Shown here in pieces: positions 8,767 through 16,605 of a stretch of DNA of 64,000 bases (positions within the stretch are counted from its first letter, which is position 1; each line of letters begins with the position of its first letter). The position numbers were made by a program, and so were the translations under genes. The notes under the pieces were generated by a model. That model saw only the letters and a program-made list of their open reading frames with translations, did not search any database and had not been told where the DNA came from. This DNA comes from Methanomicrobiaceae archaeon (GTDB lineage: Archaea > Halobacteriota > Methanomicrobia > Methanomicrobiales > Methanomicrobiaceae), in assembly GCA_029762625.1 (NCBI GenBank), contig JARVGI010000007.1:1-64000 (forward strand). The letters run 5' to 3'.

Positions 8767-9240
8767 ATGAACGGGCGAGGGTTCCCGGGAATCGTCCTCA
8801 TCGTGTGCGTGATCCTCCTCTCCGCAGCGTGCGGGTGCACAGAGCTCGCGGGCGTGACCGACAACGAGGCGGTCCACGTGACGGCGATCCTCGAGGTGAC
8901 GGTGACCGACGGCTCGGGCGATCGCGTGGCGGGCGTGCCGGTGGACTTCTACTCGGCCAAATACACCGGTACGTCCATCAAAGAGAACAGCGAGTTCCGG
9001 TTCTTCCGGTCCACGGAGAGCAATGGAAAGACCAGTTTCACGGTGGGCTACAACCTCCACAAGGGAACCGGATATCCGCCCGTCCCTGAAATGGTGGCCA
9101 TGACCGCAACGATCCCGGGCGGCATTGCCGGCAACGCCCACATCACCTATGACGACGCCGAAGCGCGGGCGGGGGGTACCGGCGCCGCCGTGATCACGAG
9201 GGCGGTCACCCTGCAGGTACCCTACGAGGTGCGGCAGTAG
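8767..9240 (+). CDS. Hypothetical lipoprotein
   Basis: Starting at the ATG at 8767 gives 157 aa with a signal peptide (MNGRGFPGIVLIVCVILL) and a lipobox-like LSAAC, so it is probably a lipid-anchored surface protein. The mature part is beta-rich (HVTAILEVTVTDGSGDRVAGVPVDFYS), like an Ig-like/invasin-type domain in which a disordered-to-strand pattern recurs. The frame is open upstream to 8728, but that would bury the signal peptide; GTGAGGT about 10 bases upstream supports 8767. Its domain style resembles the preceding gene's, suggesting related surface functions. Specific function unknown. Confidence 0.6.
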   Translation: MNGRGFPGIVLIVCVILLSAACGCTELAGVTDNEAVHVTAILEVTVTDGSGDRVAGVPVDFYSAKYTGTSIKENSEFRFFRSTESNGKTSFTVGYNLHKGTGYPPVPEMVAMTATIPGGIAGNAHITYDDAEARAGGTGAAVITRAVTLQVPYEVRQ

Positions 9241-9302
9241 GACATCCCTGTCGGCGGCGGGGCGGAAACGAAAGACGGGACCACCGCCGCTGCTGACAAC
9301 AC

Positions 9303-9309
9303 CTTTAAT
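9303..9309 (+). promoter_or_regulatory. Putative TATA box of tRNA-Val
   Basis: TTTAATA lies about 30 bp upstream of the first base of the tRNA gene, the normal distance for an archaeal TATA element. Confidence 0.5.
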
Positions 9310-9338
9310 ACCAGACAGGCGCAATTTTGATGGCTACA

Positions 9339-9412
9339 GGGCTTGTGGTCTAGCTGGTTATGACGTCGCCCTTACACGGCGAAGATCTCCGGTTCGAATC
9401 CGGACAGGCCCA
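9339..9412 (+). tRNA. tRNA-Val (anticodon UAC)
   Basis: A complete cloverleaf can be drawn: acceptor arm GGGCTTG paired with CAGGCCC, D arm GTC...GAC with the GG of the D loop, anticodon stem TCGCC/GGCGA with loop CTTACAC (anticodon TAC), a five-base variable loop, and T arm TCCGG/CCGGA with TTCGAAT. The discriminator is A and CCA is not encoded. No intron. The anticodon UAC reads GUA and other valine codons. Confidence 0.95.
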
Positions 9413-9425
9413 TCAAACAGCCTCG

Positions 9426-9431
9426 TTTTTT
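9426..9431 (+). terminator. Oligo-T terminator after tRNA-Val
   Basis: A run of six T residues 14 bp beyond the tRNA 3' end, typical of archaeal termination without a strong hairpin. Confidence 0.5.
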
Positions 9432-9538
9432 GACGAAATGGACCACCCTGCAGAGGAGTCTCTGTTCCGTGCTCTCCCCGGCAGCGCAAATTTACATGAT
9501 AAATAATTATAAATAGAGGGGAGGATGTACTCCTCATC

Positions 9539-9712
9539 GTGGTAACTGTGCCACGCCATGACACGGCATGCCCGTACTGCTTCAATACGGAACGCGTCAG
9601 GATCCGGAGGCTTGACGGCAGTCAGGGCCTCTACTGCCCGAGCTGCAAATACATCGAGGCGATCGCCGCTCCTGCGGACACTTCGCCGGTGCCACCGGGG
9701 CCCGCCGCCTGA
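9539..9712 (+). CDS. Small zinc-ribbon protein (57 aa)
   Basis: Reading from the GTG at 9539 gives VVTVPRHDTACPYCFNTER followed by a second knuckle YCPSC and a Pro/Ala-rich tail to a TGA at 9710. CPYC and CPSC are spaced 23 residues apart, a classical zinc-ribbon arrangement, and the codon use looks like its neighbours. GGGGAGG (9518-9524) lies 14 bases upstream and an A/T-rich promoter (AATTATAAAT near 9503-9512) precedes it; a second GTG at 9548 is an alternative start. Possibly a small nucleic-acid-binding protein; no family recognised. Confidence 0.6.
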   Translation: MVTVPRHDTACPYCFNTERVRIRRLDGSQGLYCPSCKYIEAIAAPADTSPVPPGPAA

Positions 9713-9861
9713 TGGCCTCTCCCGGATCCGCTGCCCGGCCCACGCGGAGGGCTACGGGGAGGCTTGGCTTTTGCATTGCATTTCTCCACCCCTGCGCGGA
9801 AGGATCGTGCACCGACACCGGATAACCTCATTGTCCCAGCGCCCCAACATTGTACCCGACC

Positions 9862-10083
9862 ATGCCCGATGCACATGCAGACAAACCAGAAGGCCGCGCC
9901 TATAGCACCGTCGGCCTCGCCCTCGGTGTCGTTTCGTTTGTGTTTCTCCCGATCGTGTTCGCCCCGCTTGCCGTCATCTTCGGCGTCATCGGCGTGCGCA
10001 AAGATGACCGGAACAGGGGGATTGCAGCCGTGGCGCTCGGCATCCTGGCGATCGCGGGGTTCGTAGCAGTCAACGTCCTGTGA
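9862..10083 (+). CDS. Small membrane protein, DUF4190-like
   Basis: Begins MPDAHADKPEGRAYSTVGLA at the ATG at 9862 and is 73 aa. After a short polar start there are two hydrophobic helices (about 17-41 and 52-72) joined by the charged loop GVRKDDRNRG, with a Gly-rich repeat pattern (GLALGVVSF, GVIGVR, AVALGILA) typical of DUF4190-type two-helix proteins. Cell membrane; function unknown. A TTG at 9850 in the same frame is a less likely start. The 289 bp that follow (10084-10372) hold only an A/T-rich promoter-like stretch near 10254-10270. Confidence 0.55.
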   Translation: MPDAHADKPEGRAYSTVGLALGVVSFVFLPIVFAPLAVIFGVIGVRKDDRNRGIAAVALGILAIAGFVAVNVL

Positions 10084-10372
10084 GGGAGCTGCTGTTCCCG
10101 CCCGTGACAAAAAAAAGCACCCTGCCGAAGAGGCATGGATGCAGACCACAAAGCAGATCCACTGAACCAGGCATCCGTGCCGCACCCGCCTCACCAACCA
10201 GCGCATGTTTTCCCACACCGCCTCCGTTCACGCTCCCGCGACTCACTGCGACGTTTTTATATACCAGGATATATCCGAATCGGGCATATTTCGGGCATTG
10301 GCAGATAATCCGGGTGAATAAAGGAATCGTAAAAATACAGGACTTTATACTCCCGGATCAATCTGATTCTGA

Positions 10373-10969
10373 ATGGCAGGAGATCGATCCGCAGGATATC
10401 AGATCGGATTGCTCTTTCTCGGCGCCCTCCTCACTCTTGCGAGTTCCTACATTTTCTGGTGCGCCCAGATGGATGCGGACAAACAACATATCGCCTATGC
10501 ACTGTATAACGAGATCGACACGCTCGAAGAGACCGTGGTACCCCTGGCGTACGAGATGAATAATCGCTCCGGACAGGGGATGGAAGGCGACCAGATCCCG
10601 CAGGTCATCTACAGCGCAAACGGGGCCTACTACGACTACCGCAAAGAGGTGTCCTCGCTCGACAAGAATCTCGCCCACAATATCTCCCAATTCTACAATA
10701 CCCTGATCGCTGCCGAGAACGACCGCCAGGTAATCATGGACATCTACATCAGGGTCAACAACAACACCCCCGAGAATAAGCGGGAAGAGCTGGATGAGGC
10801 ATCCGTAGAGATCTCGCAGCGGCTGGAAGACTCGCTGACCAGCTCGGCCGAACTCCTCCCCTCGCTCAAAGGGGAACTCGAGGATTATCTGGAGATCGAT
10901 GCCGACAGGGAGCGCAAACCCTGCCCGACGCTCTTTGCCGGCAGCCCTATACTACCTGATATCAATTAG
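10373..10969 (+). CDS. Hypothetical membrane-anchored helical protein
   Basis: A 198-aa protein with one N-terminal transmembrane helix (about 9-30, YQIGLLFLGALLTLASSYIF) and a long, mostly alpha-helical hydrophilic region (35-180) rich in Glu, Asp and Asn, including ALYNEIDTLEETVVPLAYEM and LEDSLTSSAELLPSLKGEL. The layout resembles small sensory or scaffold membrane proteins. An A/T-rich promoter with TTTTTATATACC lies near 10255, about 115 bp upstream. No homologue family recognised. Confidence 0.55.
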   Translation: MAGDRSAGYQIGLLFLGALLTLASSYIFWCAQMDADKQHIAYALYNEIDTLEETVVPLAYEMNNRSGQGMEGDQIPQVIYSANGAYYDYRKEVSSLDKNLAHNISQFYNTLIAAENDRQVIMDIYIRVNNNTPENKREELDEASVEISQRLEDSLTSSAELLPSLKGELEDYLEIDADRERKPCPTLFAGSPILPDIN

Positions 10970-11113
10970 GGGGCCCGGGGAGACACTCAAGCGATCTCTA
11001 TAGGTCCATCGAGCCCACCTATAACCCCTTTGTTTCCATTGGAGATTTTCTATAGATCCCGCCTCCGTGACACCGTTGGTGCGGAATGCCAGCGTGCCGC
11101 AGAACCCGCATCC

Positions 11114-11626
11114 TCAGGGTTCGGGCCGCACCACAAGGCCGTAGTTGTATGGCCGATTGATGTCGAGGGGATCGATGCCGGAAGGCGCCCCGACCTCGAT
11201 GCGGCCCGGGTACACCGTCCGGTAGAGCGCGATTCTCGAGGACTGGTAGGGGATACCCGCCCTGATGACCTCCTGGTAGGAGCCGGGATTGAAATCGGCA
11301 GGCACGCGGTCAACGTTGTAGGCGAACGCCGTCAGCATGATGTCAAGGCGTTCGCCGGGAGCGCCCACCCATCCCTTCGCATTGTCGAGCGTATAGGTGA
11401 CGATGATGGTGCCGGCAGATCGACCCCCCTCGACGGCCTCGAACGTGACTGCCAGCCCCTCGAGCGCCGGGTCGAGGATGAGGATCTTTTCGGTGACCGG
11501 AGGGGCCGGCTCGGCGGTCGGCGTGGCGGTTTCCATTGCGGTTGGTTCGACCGCACCATCGGGGGAGGGTGCGGTGCACCCCGCCGCAAGCACGAGAAGC
11601 AGGATTGCACACAGAATCCATTTCAT
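11114..11626 (-). CDS. Hypothetical lipoprotein
   Basis: From the ATG at 11626 the protein is 170 aa, starting MKWILCAILLLVLAAGCTAP: a short charged start, hydrophobic core and LAAGC lipobox, so it should be lipid-anchored outside the membrane. A Thr/Pro/Ala linker follows and then a beta-rich domain (KILILDPALEGLAVTFEAV, IIVTYTLDNAKGW). The frame is open to 11665, but that start would place the signal peptide internally. Unknown function. It is a single gene convergent with the preceding hypothetical and divergent from nifB. Confidence 0.6.
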   Translation of the reverse strand: MKWILCAILLLVLAAGCTAPSPDGAVEPTAMETATPTAEPAPPVTEKILILDPALEGLAVTFEAVEGGRSAGTIIVTYTLDNAKGWVGAPGERLDIMLTAFAYNVDRVPADFNPGSYQEVIRAGIPYQSSRIALYRTVYPGRIEVGAPSGIDPLDINRPYNYGLVVRPEP

Positions 11627-11765
11627 ACCCGGTAGTGCAGCGGTGGGGCAGATAGAGATTCCCATGCACCCCGGCCCCCTGCACCGCCGGGGAATGGCGG
11701 GTACAGGCAGGCGGCCTGCTCTGATAGGTTTATCTAAGTGGTTTTCCCAAGTACTGGTAGTTCAC

Positions 11766-12692
11766 ATGTCCGATACCGAATACCCCACCGCAAAGGTACA
11801 GGGAAAGAATGTCCCCTACGATCCCGAGCAACTGAGAAAAATCAGGGAACACCCCTGCTACAGCGAAAAGGCCTGCCACGCCTTCGGACGCTGCCACCTC
11901 CCCGTCGCACCGAAATGCAACATCCAGTGCAACTACTGCGTCAGGGACTTCGACTGCGTTAACGAGAGCCGCCCCGGCGTGACCAGCAGGGTGCTCTCGC
12001 CCGATGAGGCGATCGAGCTGGTGCGCAGGGTGGTCAAGCAGTTCTCCTACGTCAAGGTCATCGGCATTGCAGGGCCGGGCGAACCCCTCGCCAACGAAGA
12101 GACCTTCGAGACCCTCAGGCTGCTGAAAGACGAGTTCCCCGGCCAGATCAAGTGCCTCTCCACCAACGGACTGAACCTTCCCGCATCCATCGACCGCCTC
12201 CACGAGTACGGGGTGGGCAACCTCACCGTCACCCTCAACGCCATCGACCCTGCCGTCGGCGAGCAGATCTACTCCTGGGTCGAGTGGGAAGGCGAAAAAC
12301 TCCACGGCCGCGAGGCAGCCGAAAAACTGCTGGAAAACCAGATGAAAGGCATCGAAATGGCGATCGAGCGCCGGATGCTCGTCAAGATCAACACGGTCTA
12401 CATCCCGGGCGTCAACGACGAGCATATCCCCGACATTGCCAGAAAGATGGGTGAAATGGGTGTCTACACCTTCAACGTCATCCCCCTGATCCCGCAGTAT
12501 AAATTCGCCGACATCACCCCTCCCACCATGGCGGAAAAGCGGGCGATGCAGGACCGCTGCGAGCCGTTCATCAGGCAGATGCGCCACTGTCAGCGGTGCA
12601 GGGCGGACGCCATCGGCCTGCTCGGCCAGGACATCCAGAGCTGCCTCTACGGAGAGGATATGGCTAAAAAAGTCGAAGAAAAGAAAAAATAA
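11766..12692 (+). CDS. nifB: NifB-type radical SAM protein (no NifX domain)
   Basis: A 308-aa radical SAM enzyme. The N-terminal REHPCYSEKACHAFGRCHLP (residues 27-46) and the CxxxCxxC cluster at Cys51, Cys55, Cys58 (PKCNIQCNYC) match archaeal NifB, as does the C-terminal CQRCRADAIGLLGQD. Known role: builds the 8Fe-9S-C NifB-co precursor from two 4Fe-4S clusters with a SAM-derived carbon. The C-terminal NifX-like domain is absent, as is usual in archaea. The frame is open upstream to 11397, but that part overlaps the opposite lipoprotein gene; ATG 11766 begins the family homology. A/T-rich GTTTATC upstream may be the TATA box. No nif structural genes are in the window. Confidence 0.85.
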   Translation: MSDTEYPTAKVQGKNVPYDPEQLRKIREHPCYSEKACHAFGRCHLPVAPKCNIQCNYCVRDFDCVNESRPGVTSRVLSPDEAIELVRRVVKQFSYVKVIGIAGPGEPLANEETFETLRLLKDEFPGQIKCLSTNGLNLPASIDRLHEYGVGNLTVTLNAIDPAVGEQIYSWVEWEGEKLHGREAAEKLLENQMKGIEMAIERRMLVKINTVYIPGVNDEHIPDIARKMGEMGVYTFNVIPLIPQYKFADITPPTMAEKRAMQDRCEPFIRQMRHCQRCRADAIGLLGQDIQSCLYGEDMAKKVEEKKK

Positions 12693-12693
12693 T

Positions 12694-12703
12694 CTTTTTT
12701 TTT
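12694..12703 (+). terminator. Oligo-T terminator between nifB and thrS
   Basis: A run of nine T residues immediately after the nifB stop codon in the 31-bp gap between convergent genes. It would end nifB transcription; the reverse strand has only A residues, so thrS probably terminates elsewhere. Confidence 0.55.
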
Positions 12704-12723
12704 GGCGGAGGTTTCCGTCGGGT

Positions 12724-14553
12724 TCAGATAAACCGCGGCTTTCGGGAGAGTTTCCGGGGGGTATAGAGGGGCCGGAAGGGTTTTCCCGCCGTCTCCTCCC
12801 GCACCCTGGCGATGAGATCGTCGGGATTGAGGTCCTCCTTATAGGGCTTTTTCGGCAGGGACTGACGCCGGATGGTGACCGCCATGTTCCCGGATTCCAT
12901 CTCGCGGTCGCCGACGACCGCCACATACGGGACCCAGTCCATGCCCGCCTCCCGGATCTTCCGGTTGACGCTCTCCTCGCGATCATCGATGTCCGCACGG
13001 ATACCCGCTGCGGTAAGGCTGCGGCAGACCTCGTCGGCGAAGGCGAGGTGGCGGTCGGCAACCGGCACCAGCCTGACCTGCGAGGGCGAAAGCCAGGTCG
13101 GCAGCATCGGCACCGCCTGCTGGGCGGTCCCCTCGAGCAGGGCGCAGATGACCCGTTCGATGCTCCCCGTGGGCGAGAAGTGAAGGATGGGGGGGTGGAC
13201 CTCTTTTCCGTCGCTGTGGTATTTGATGTCGAAGCGCTGTGCGCTCTCCACGTCGATCTGCACGGTGGGGTTCTCGATGGGACGCCCCTGACTGTCAATG
13301 GCGGCGAGGTCAACCTTGGCGACCCAGTAGTGCACGCGGTCCGAGAGCACCTCGATCAACACGGGCTGGCCCGAGACCGCCACCAGGTGCCGGACCCAGT
13401 CCTCGTGGGCCTCGTAGAACTCCCGGGTGCACCGGAACACCGCCACGAGCGGCGTTTCGAGATCCCTCCCGCTCTGCCACCCGATGAGCATCTGCTCCTC
13501 GAAACAGGCCAGCGTCTGCTCCATGTCCCTGCAGAGGGTGTGCATATCAGGCATGGTGAACGCCCGGAGGCGTTTGAGCCCGATGCACTCGCCCTTCTGT
13601 TCGTGGCGGAAGGAATAGGTGGAGAGCTCGTACATCTTGAGAGGGAGGGTGGCGGGGGAGACATACATGTCCTTCATGATGGAGAACATGCCGAAACAGG
13701 CGGCAAACCGGAGCATCATATCCCGGTTGCCGCTCTTGAACCGGTACTGCCGCTCCCCGAACTTGCCGGCGTGCTCGTTGATGGCCGCATTCCCGAGATC
13801 GTACATCACCGGAGTCTCCACGGGCATGCCGCCATAGTCGAGCACCAGACCGAGCACGTAGTCGGCGAGCAGGTCGCGGATCAGCTTGCCCCGCGGCATC
13901 CACCGGTGCTGGCCTACATCGGAGAGGGGTTCGTAGTCGACCAGCTCCTTGGCCCGCATCAGGTCGACGTGGAGAGGTTCGCCGCCAGAGGGGAGGCCGA
14001 TCCCCACCTCTTTTTTGATCAGGGCACTGAAACCGCCCTGATCGAGGAACTCCGTATACGCCCGCCGCTCCCCTTCGGGCGTGAGCACGAAGAACTCATG
14101 GGTGACCTCCTTCTTTGGTGCCGTCTCTCCTGCCCCCGGCGTGATGGTGCGGGAGAGCTCGGAGAGGGGGTGGCCCTTGCAGGCGAGGGTGAAGGATTTA
14201 TACCAGCCGAAGGGGGCCCGTTTCACGGTGAGGGATCCTGCCCCGATAAGCCCGGCTTCGATCTTTTTCAGGGCTTCCACGGCGGCCTTCGGGGAGGAGA
14301 GGTCGCTGGAGAGGTGGGCGTACGGGTAGAGCATGACCGCGTCCGTATCGAGAGTGACCGCCGTCTCGGCGATCTCGCGGACCGCCGTGTCCACAACGCC
14401 GTCGATATCCTCTTCATCAACCGATTCCACTGCACAGAACACCGCGAGCGCCTCGTCGAGAGCATCCTTTGAAACGATGTCCTCTTCGGCCACGGGGGTC
14501 TTTTTCCGTGCCTCGTATTCGATATGGTCCGAATGTATCAACAGAAGTCGCAT
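12724..14553 (-). CDS. thrS: Threonyl-tRNA synthetase, archaeal type
   Basis: Charges tRNA-Thr. The 609-aa protein has the archaea-specific N-terminal editing domain related to D-aminoacyl-tRNA deacylase ([19 protein letters not shown]..., residues 1-140), then the class II catalytic core (about 190-500: [57 protein letters not shown]) and a C-terminal anticodon-binding domain (about 505-600: [18 protein letters not shown]). Start ATG 14553 follows AGGAGA 8 bases upstream. Length is normal for the family. It lies first after nifB in the long minus-strand block and is separated from dcd by 39 bp. Confidence 0.95.
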   Translation of the reverse strand: MRLLLIHSDHIEYEARKKTPVAEEDIVSKDALDEALAVFCAVESVDEEDIDGVVDTAVREIAETAVTLDTDAVMLYPYAHLSSDLSSPKAAVEALKKIEAGLIGAGSLTVKRAPFGWYKSFTLACKGHPLSELSRTITPGAGETAPKKEVTHEFFVLTPEGERRAYTEFLDQGGFSALIKKEVGIGLPSGGEPLHVDLMRAKELVDYEPLSDVGQHRWMPRGKLIRDLLADYVLGLVLDYGGMPVETPVMYDLGNAAINEHAGKFGERQYRFKSGNRDMMLRFAACFGMFSIMKDMYVSPATLPLKMYELSTYSFRHEQKGECIGLKRLRAFTMPDMHTLCRDMEQTLACFEEQMLIGWQSGRDLETPLVAVFRCTREFYEAHEDWVRHLVAVSGQPVLIEVLSDRVHYWVAKVDLAAIDSQGRPIENPTVQIDVESAQRFDIKYHSDGKEVHPPILHFSPTGSIERVICALLEGTAQQAVPMLPTWLSPSQVRLVPVADRHLAFADEVCRSLTAAGIRADIDDREESVNRKIREAGMDWVPYVAVVGDREMESGNMAVTIRRQSLPKKPYKEDLNPDDLIARVREETAGKPFRPLYTPRKLSRKPRFI

Positions 14554-14592
14554 GTACAGGTCTCCTGATCATGTCCTGGTGAGGTCGGTTCG

Positions 14593-15150
14593 TCACTGGC
14601 TCCGGGGGTTTTCGTGGTAGCGGGAGAGCGTCGCCTGCCGCTGCCCCATGTATTTCGCGTCCTCCTTGGCGTCGTAGGGGCACTCCGCGCACTCGGTGGT
14701 GTAGAAGACGAGCTGGCCGATGGGCATGCCGGCATAGAGCCTGACCGGACGCTGGTTGACGTTGCACATCTCGAGGGTGATCGAGCCGTGGAACCCCGCG
14801 TCGATCCATCCTCCGGTCTGGTGCAGCTCCACGCCGAGACGGGCGATGCTGCTCTTGCCCTCGATGCTGGCCACGATATTGTTCGGCAGGCGGATGATCT
14901 CGAGGGTCTCGGCGAGCATGAACCTGCCCGGCGGGAGGATGATCTCGGGCGAGCGGATCTCCTCGACACCGGTGGTGACGGTTCCTTTGTCGAAGGGATC
15001 GATCACCTCGTCTCCCTCGGTATACCAGACAAAATGGTCCCCCAGGCGAATATCCAGCGAATTCGGCTGGATAAGCTTCGGATCGAAGGGGTCGATGGCG
15101 ATATGCCCCCGCCGGATCCGGTCAAGAATCTCCCAATCGACAAGAATCAT
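14593..15150 (-). CDS. dcd: dCTP deaminase
   Basis: Deaminates dCTP to dUTP for dTTP synthesis; the archaeal enzyme may also hydrolyse dUTP. The 185-aa sequence contains [15 protein letters not shown] near the N-terminus, the nucleotide-binding [11 protein letters not shown] and the [18 protein letters not shown] active-site segment, all strongly conserved in the Dcd/Dut trimer family. GGAGGAGAT lies just upstream of ATG 15150. Whether it is mono- or bifunctional cannot be settled by eye. Transcribed with the methyltransferase upstream (26 bp gap). Confidence 0.92.
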   Translation of the reverse strand: MILVDWEILDRIRRGHIAIDPFDPKLIQPNSLDIRLGDHFVWYTEGDEVIDPFDKGTVTTGVEEIRSPEIILPPGRFMLAETLEIIRLPNNIVASIEGKSSIARLGVELHQTGGWIDAGFHGSITLEMCNVNQRPVRLYAGMPIGQLVFYTTECAECPYDAKEDAKYMGQRQATLSRYHENPRSQ

Positions 15151-15175
15151 TGGATCAGTATCTCCTCCTGATGCC

Positions 15176-15874
15176 TTACCTCTTATTGTTCAGGTGCCAC
15201 TCCGTCCGCCTGAGCAGCCCGTGAAGCGTGCTCACCTCGCGGGGCGTAAGGGCGGTCCGCCCGAAGATGCGTCGCATCATGATCATGGTGTTGTCACGTT
15301 TGTAGTCCGGGTGATCGATCCGCTCGAGGAACCGCCCGAGGTGCTCGTAGAAACTCTCCATCTCGACCCTGTTCGCCACCCGCCACGTGCCGCGGGGGAT
15401 ATGGGCGAGCTCGTAGGCCACGATGCCCACGGCGTGGGAGATGTTGACGATGGGGTAGAGGCGGGAGGTGGGGATGGTGCAGATGATATCGCAGCGGCGG
15501 ATCTCCGCGTTGGAAAGCCCCCAGTTCTCGCGCCCGAAGAGGACCGCCACCCTCCCGTCGACATCCTCGAGCATGCGCCGCAGTTCGCTGGGGGAGAAGT
15601 AGGGCATGCGCATCGAGGTGCAGATCGACTTGCTCACCTCCCCGGTGGTGGCGATGACAATGGTGCTGCGGCCGAAGACCTCGTCGAGCGTGGCATGCTC
15701 GGCCTGCTCCAGCACGTCGCGGGCATGGGAGGCGCGGGCAATTGCCTCGTCGCCCAGCGGGGGCGGGTTGATCAGTACAAGGCGCGAAAACCCGAAATTC
15801 TTCATTACCCGGGCACAGAACCCGACATTTCCCTCGTACAGGGGATCGACAAGGACAAAATCGATTTCCGGCAT
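15176..15874 (-). CDS. SPOUT-class RNA 2'-O-methyltransferase (TrmJ-like)
   Basis: A 232-aa SpoU/TrmH-type methyltransferase. Motif 1 is [18 protein letters not shown] (residues 11-28, with Asn16), motif 2 is [16 protein letters not shown], and motif 3 is [25 protein letters not shown], forming the trefoil-knot SAM site. The C-terminal extension (160-232) resembles TrmJ, which methylates the 2'-O of nucleotide 32 in tRNA. I place it in TrmJ by layout; the target base is inferred. It starts 10 bp after the GGGPS stop. Confidence 0.85.
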   Translation of the reverse strand: MPEIDFVLVDPLYEGNVGFCARVMKNFGFSRLVLINPPPLGDEAIARASHARDVLEQAEHATLDEVFGRSTIVIATTGEVSKSICTSMRMPYFSPSELRRMLEDVDGRVAVLFGRENWGLSNAEIRRCDIICTIPTSRLYPIVNISHAVGIVAYELAHIPRGTWRVANRVEMESFYEHLGRFLERIDHPDYKRDNTMIMMRRIFGRTALTPREVSTLHGLLRRTEWHLNNKR

Positions 15875-15884
15875 GGTGGACCGA

Positions 15885-16571
15885 TCATTGCACTGCCCGG
15901 ACCGTGGCCTTCAGGGCGCCGGGGCCCTCCTCGTAGACGGCGTTGCCCACCACGATGGTATCGGCGTACTGCGCCATCTCGGCGGCCCGCTCCGCAGAAT
16001 TGATGCCGCCGCCGTAGTAGAGCACGGCCTTCTCCACGGCTTCGGACGCGGCGCGGACTACCGCAAGATCGCCATAGGTCCCGGAATATTCGATATAGAC
16101 GATGGGAAAGCGGAAGTACCTGTCCGCGACCATGGCATAGGCCGCCACATCGTCCGCTGCGATATCGCAGAAAGCCCGGGTCACCCTGCCCACGGCCGAC
16201 GCGGGGTTGAGGACGATGTAGGCCTCGGGGACGACCTTCTCCCACTCCACGGCATTGTTCCTGACCCAGTGCTGGTGCTTGCCCACGATCCAGCCCACAT
16301 CGGGGGTATTCAGCACGCTGGGCACGAAGAGAGCGTCCACCCCGTCGGAGAGCACGGCTTCCGGATCGGCAGGCTCCACCACCAGCGGAAGATCGTAGCG
16401 CTCCACCTGTTCCCGCAGGACGCCCAGGTTTTCCCGTGTTACGTTGAGTGTTCCCGAGAGCATCAGGGCATCGGTCCCGCTGGTCGCAATCTCCTCGATG
16501 GATGCAGAATCGATCGTTTTGTCGGGATCGAGCTTGGTCACGTGCACCCAGTCCTTCCACGCATATCTCAC
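15885..16571 (-). CDS. Geranylgeranylglyceryl phosphate synthase (PcrB/GGGPS family)
   Basis: Makes the first ether bond of archaeal membrane lipids, joining sn-glycerol 1-phosphate to a polyprenyl diphosphate. The open frame reaches 16793, but homology begins only at VRYAWKDWVHVTKLDPDKT, so the GTG at 16571 is the start (228 aa), supported by GGAGTG upstream. Conserved segments: DALMLSGTLNVT, PLVVEPADPEAV, VPSVLNTPDVGWIVGKHQ, FPIVYIEYSGTYG and LYYGGGINSAERAAEMA, which form the TIM-barrel phosphate site. The product name follows the archaeal group I family; chain length is not resolvable by eye. Confidence 0.88.
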   Translation of the reverse strand: MRYAWKDWVHVTKLDPDKTIDSASIEEIATSGTDALMLSGTLNVTRENLGVLREQVERYDLPLVVEPADPEAVLSDGVDALFVPSVLNTPDVGWIVGKHQHWVRNNAVEWEKVVPEAYIVLNPASAVGRVTRAFCDIAADDVAAYAMVADRYFRFPIVYIEYSGTYGDLAVVRAASEAVEKAVLYYGGGINSAERAAEMAQYADTIVVGNAVYEEGPGALKATVRAVQ

Positions 16572-16605
16572 GCCGCAATCACTCCGCTGTCGCCCGGGCA
16601 CCGTC

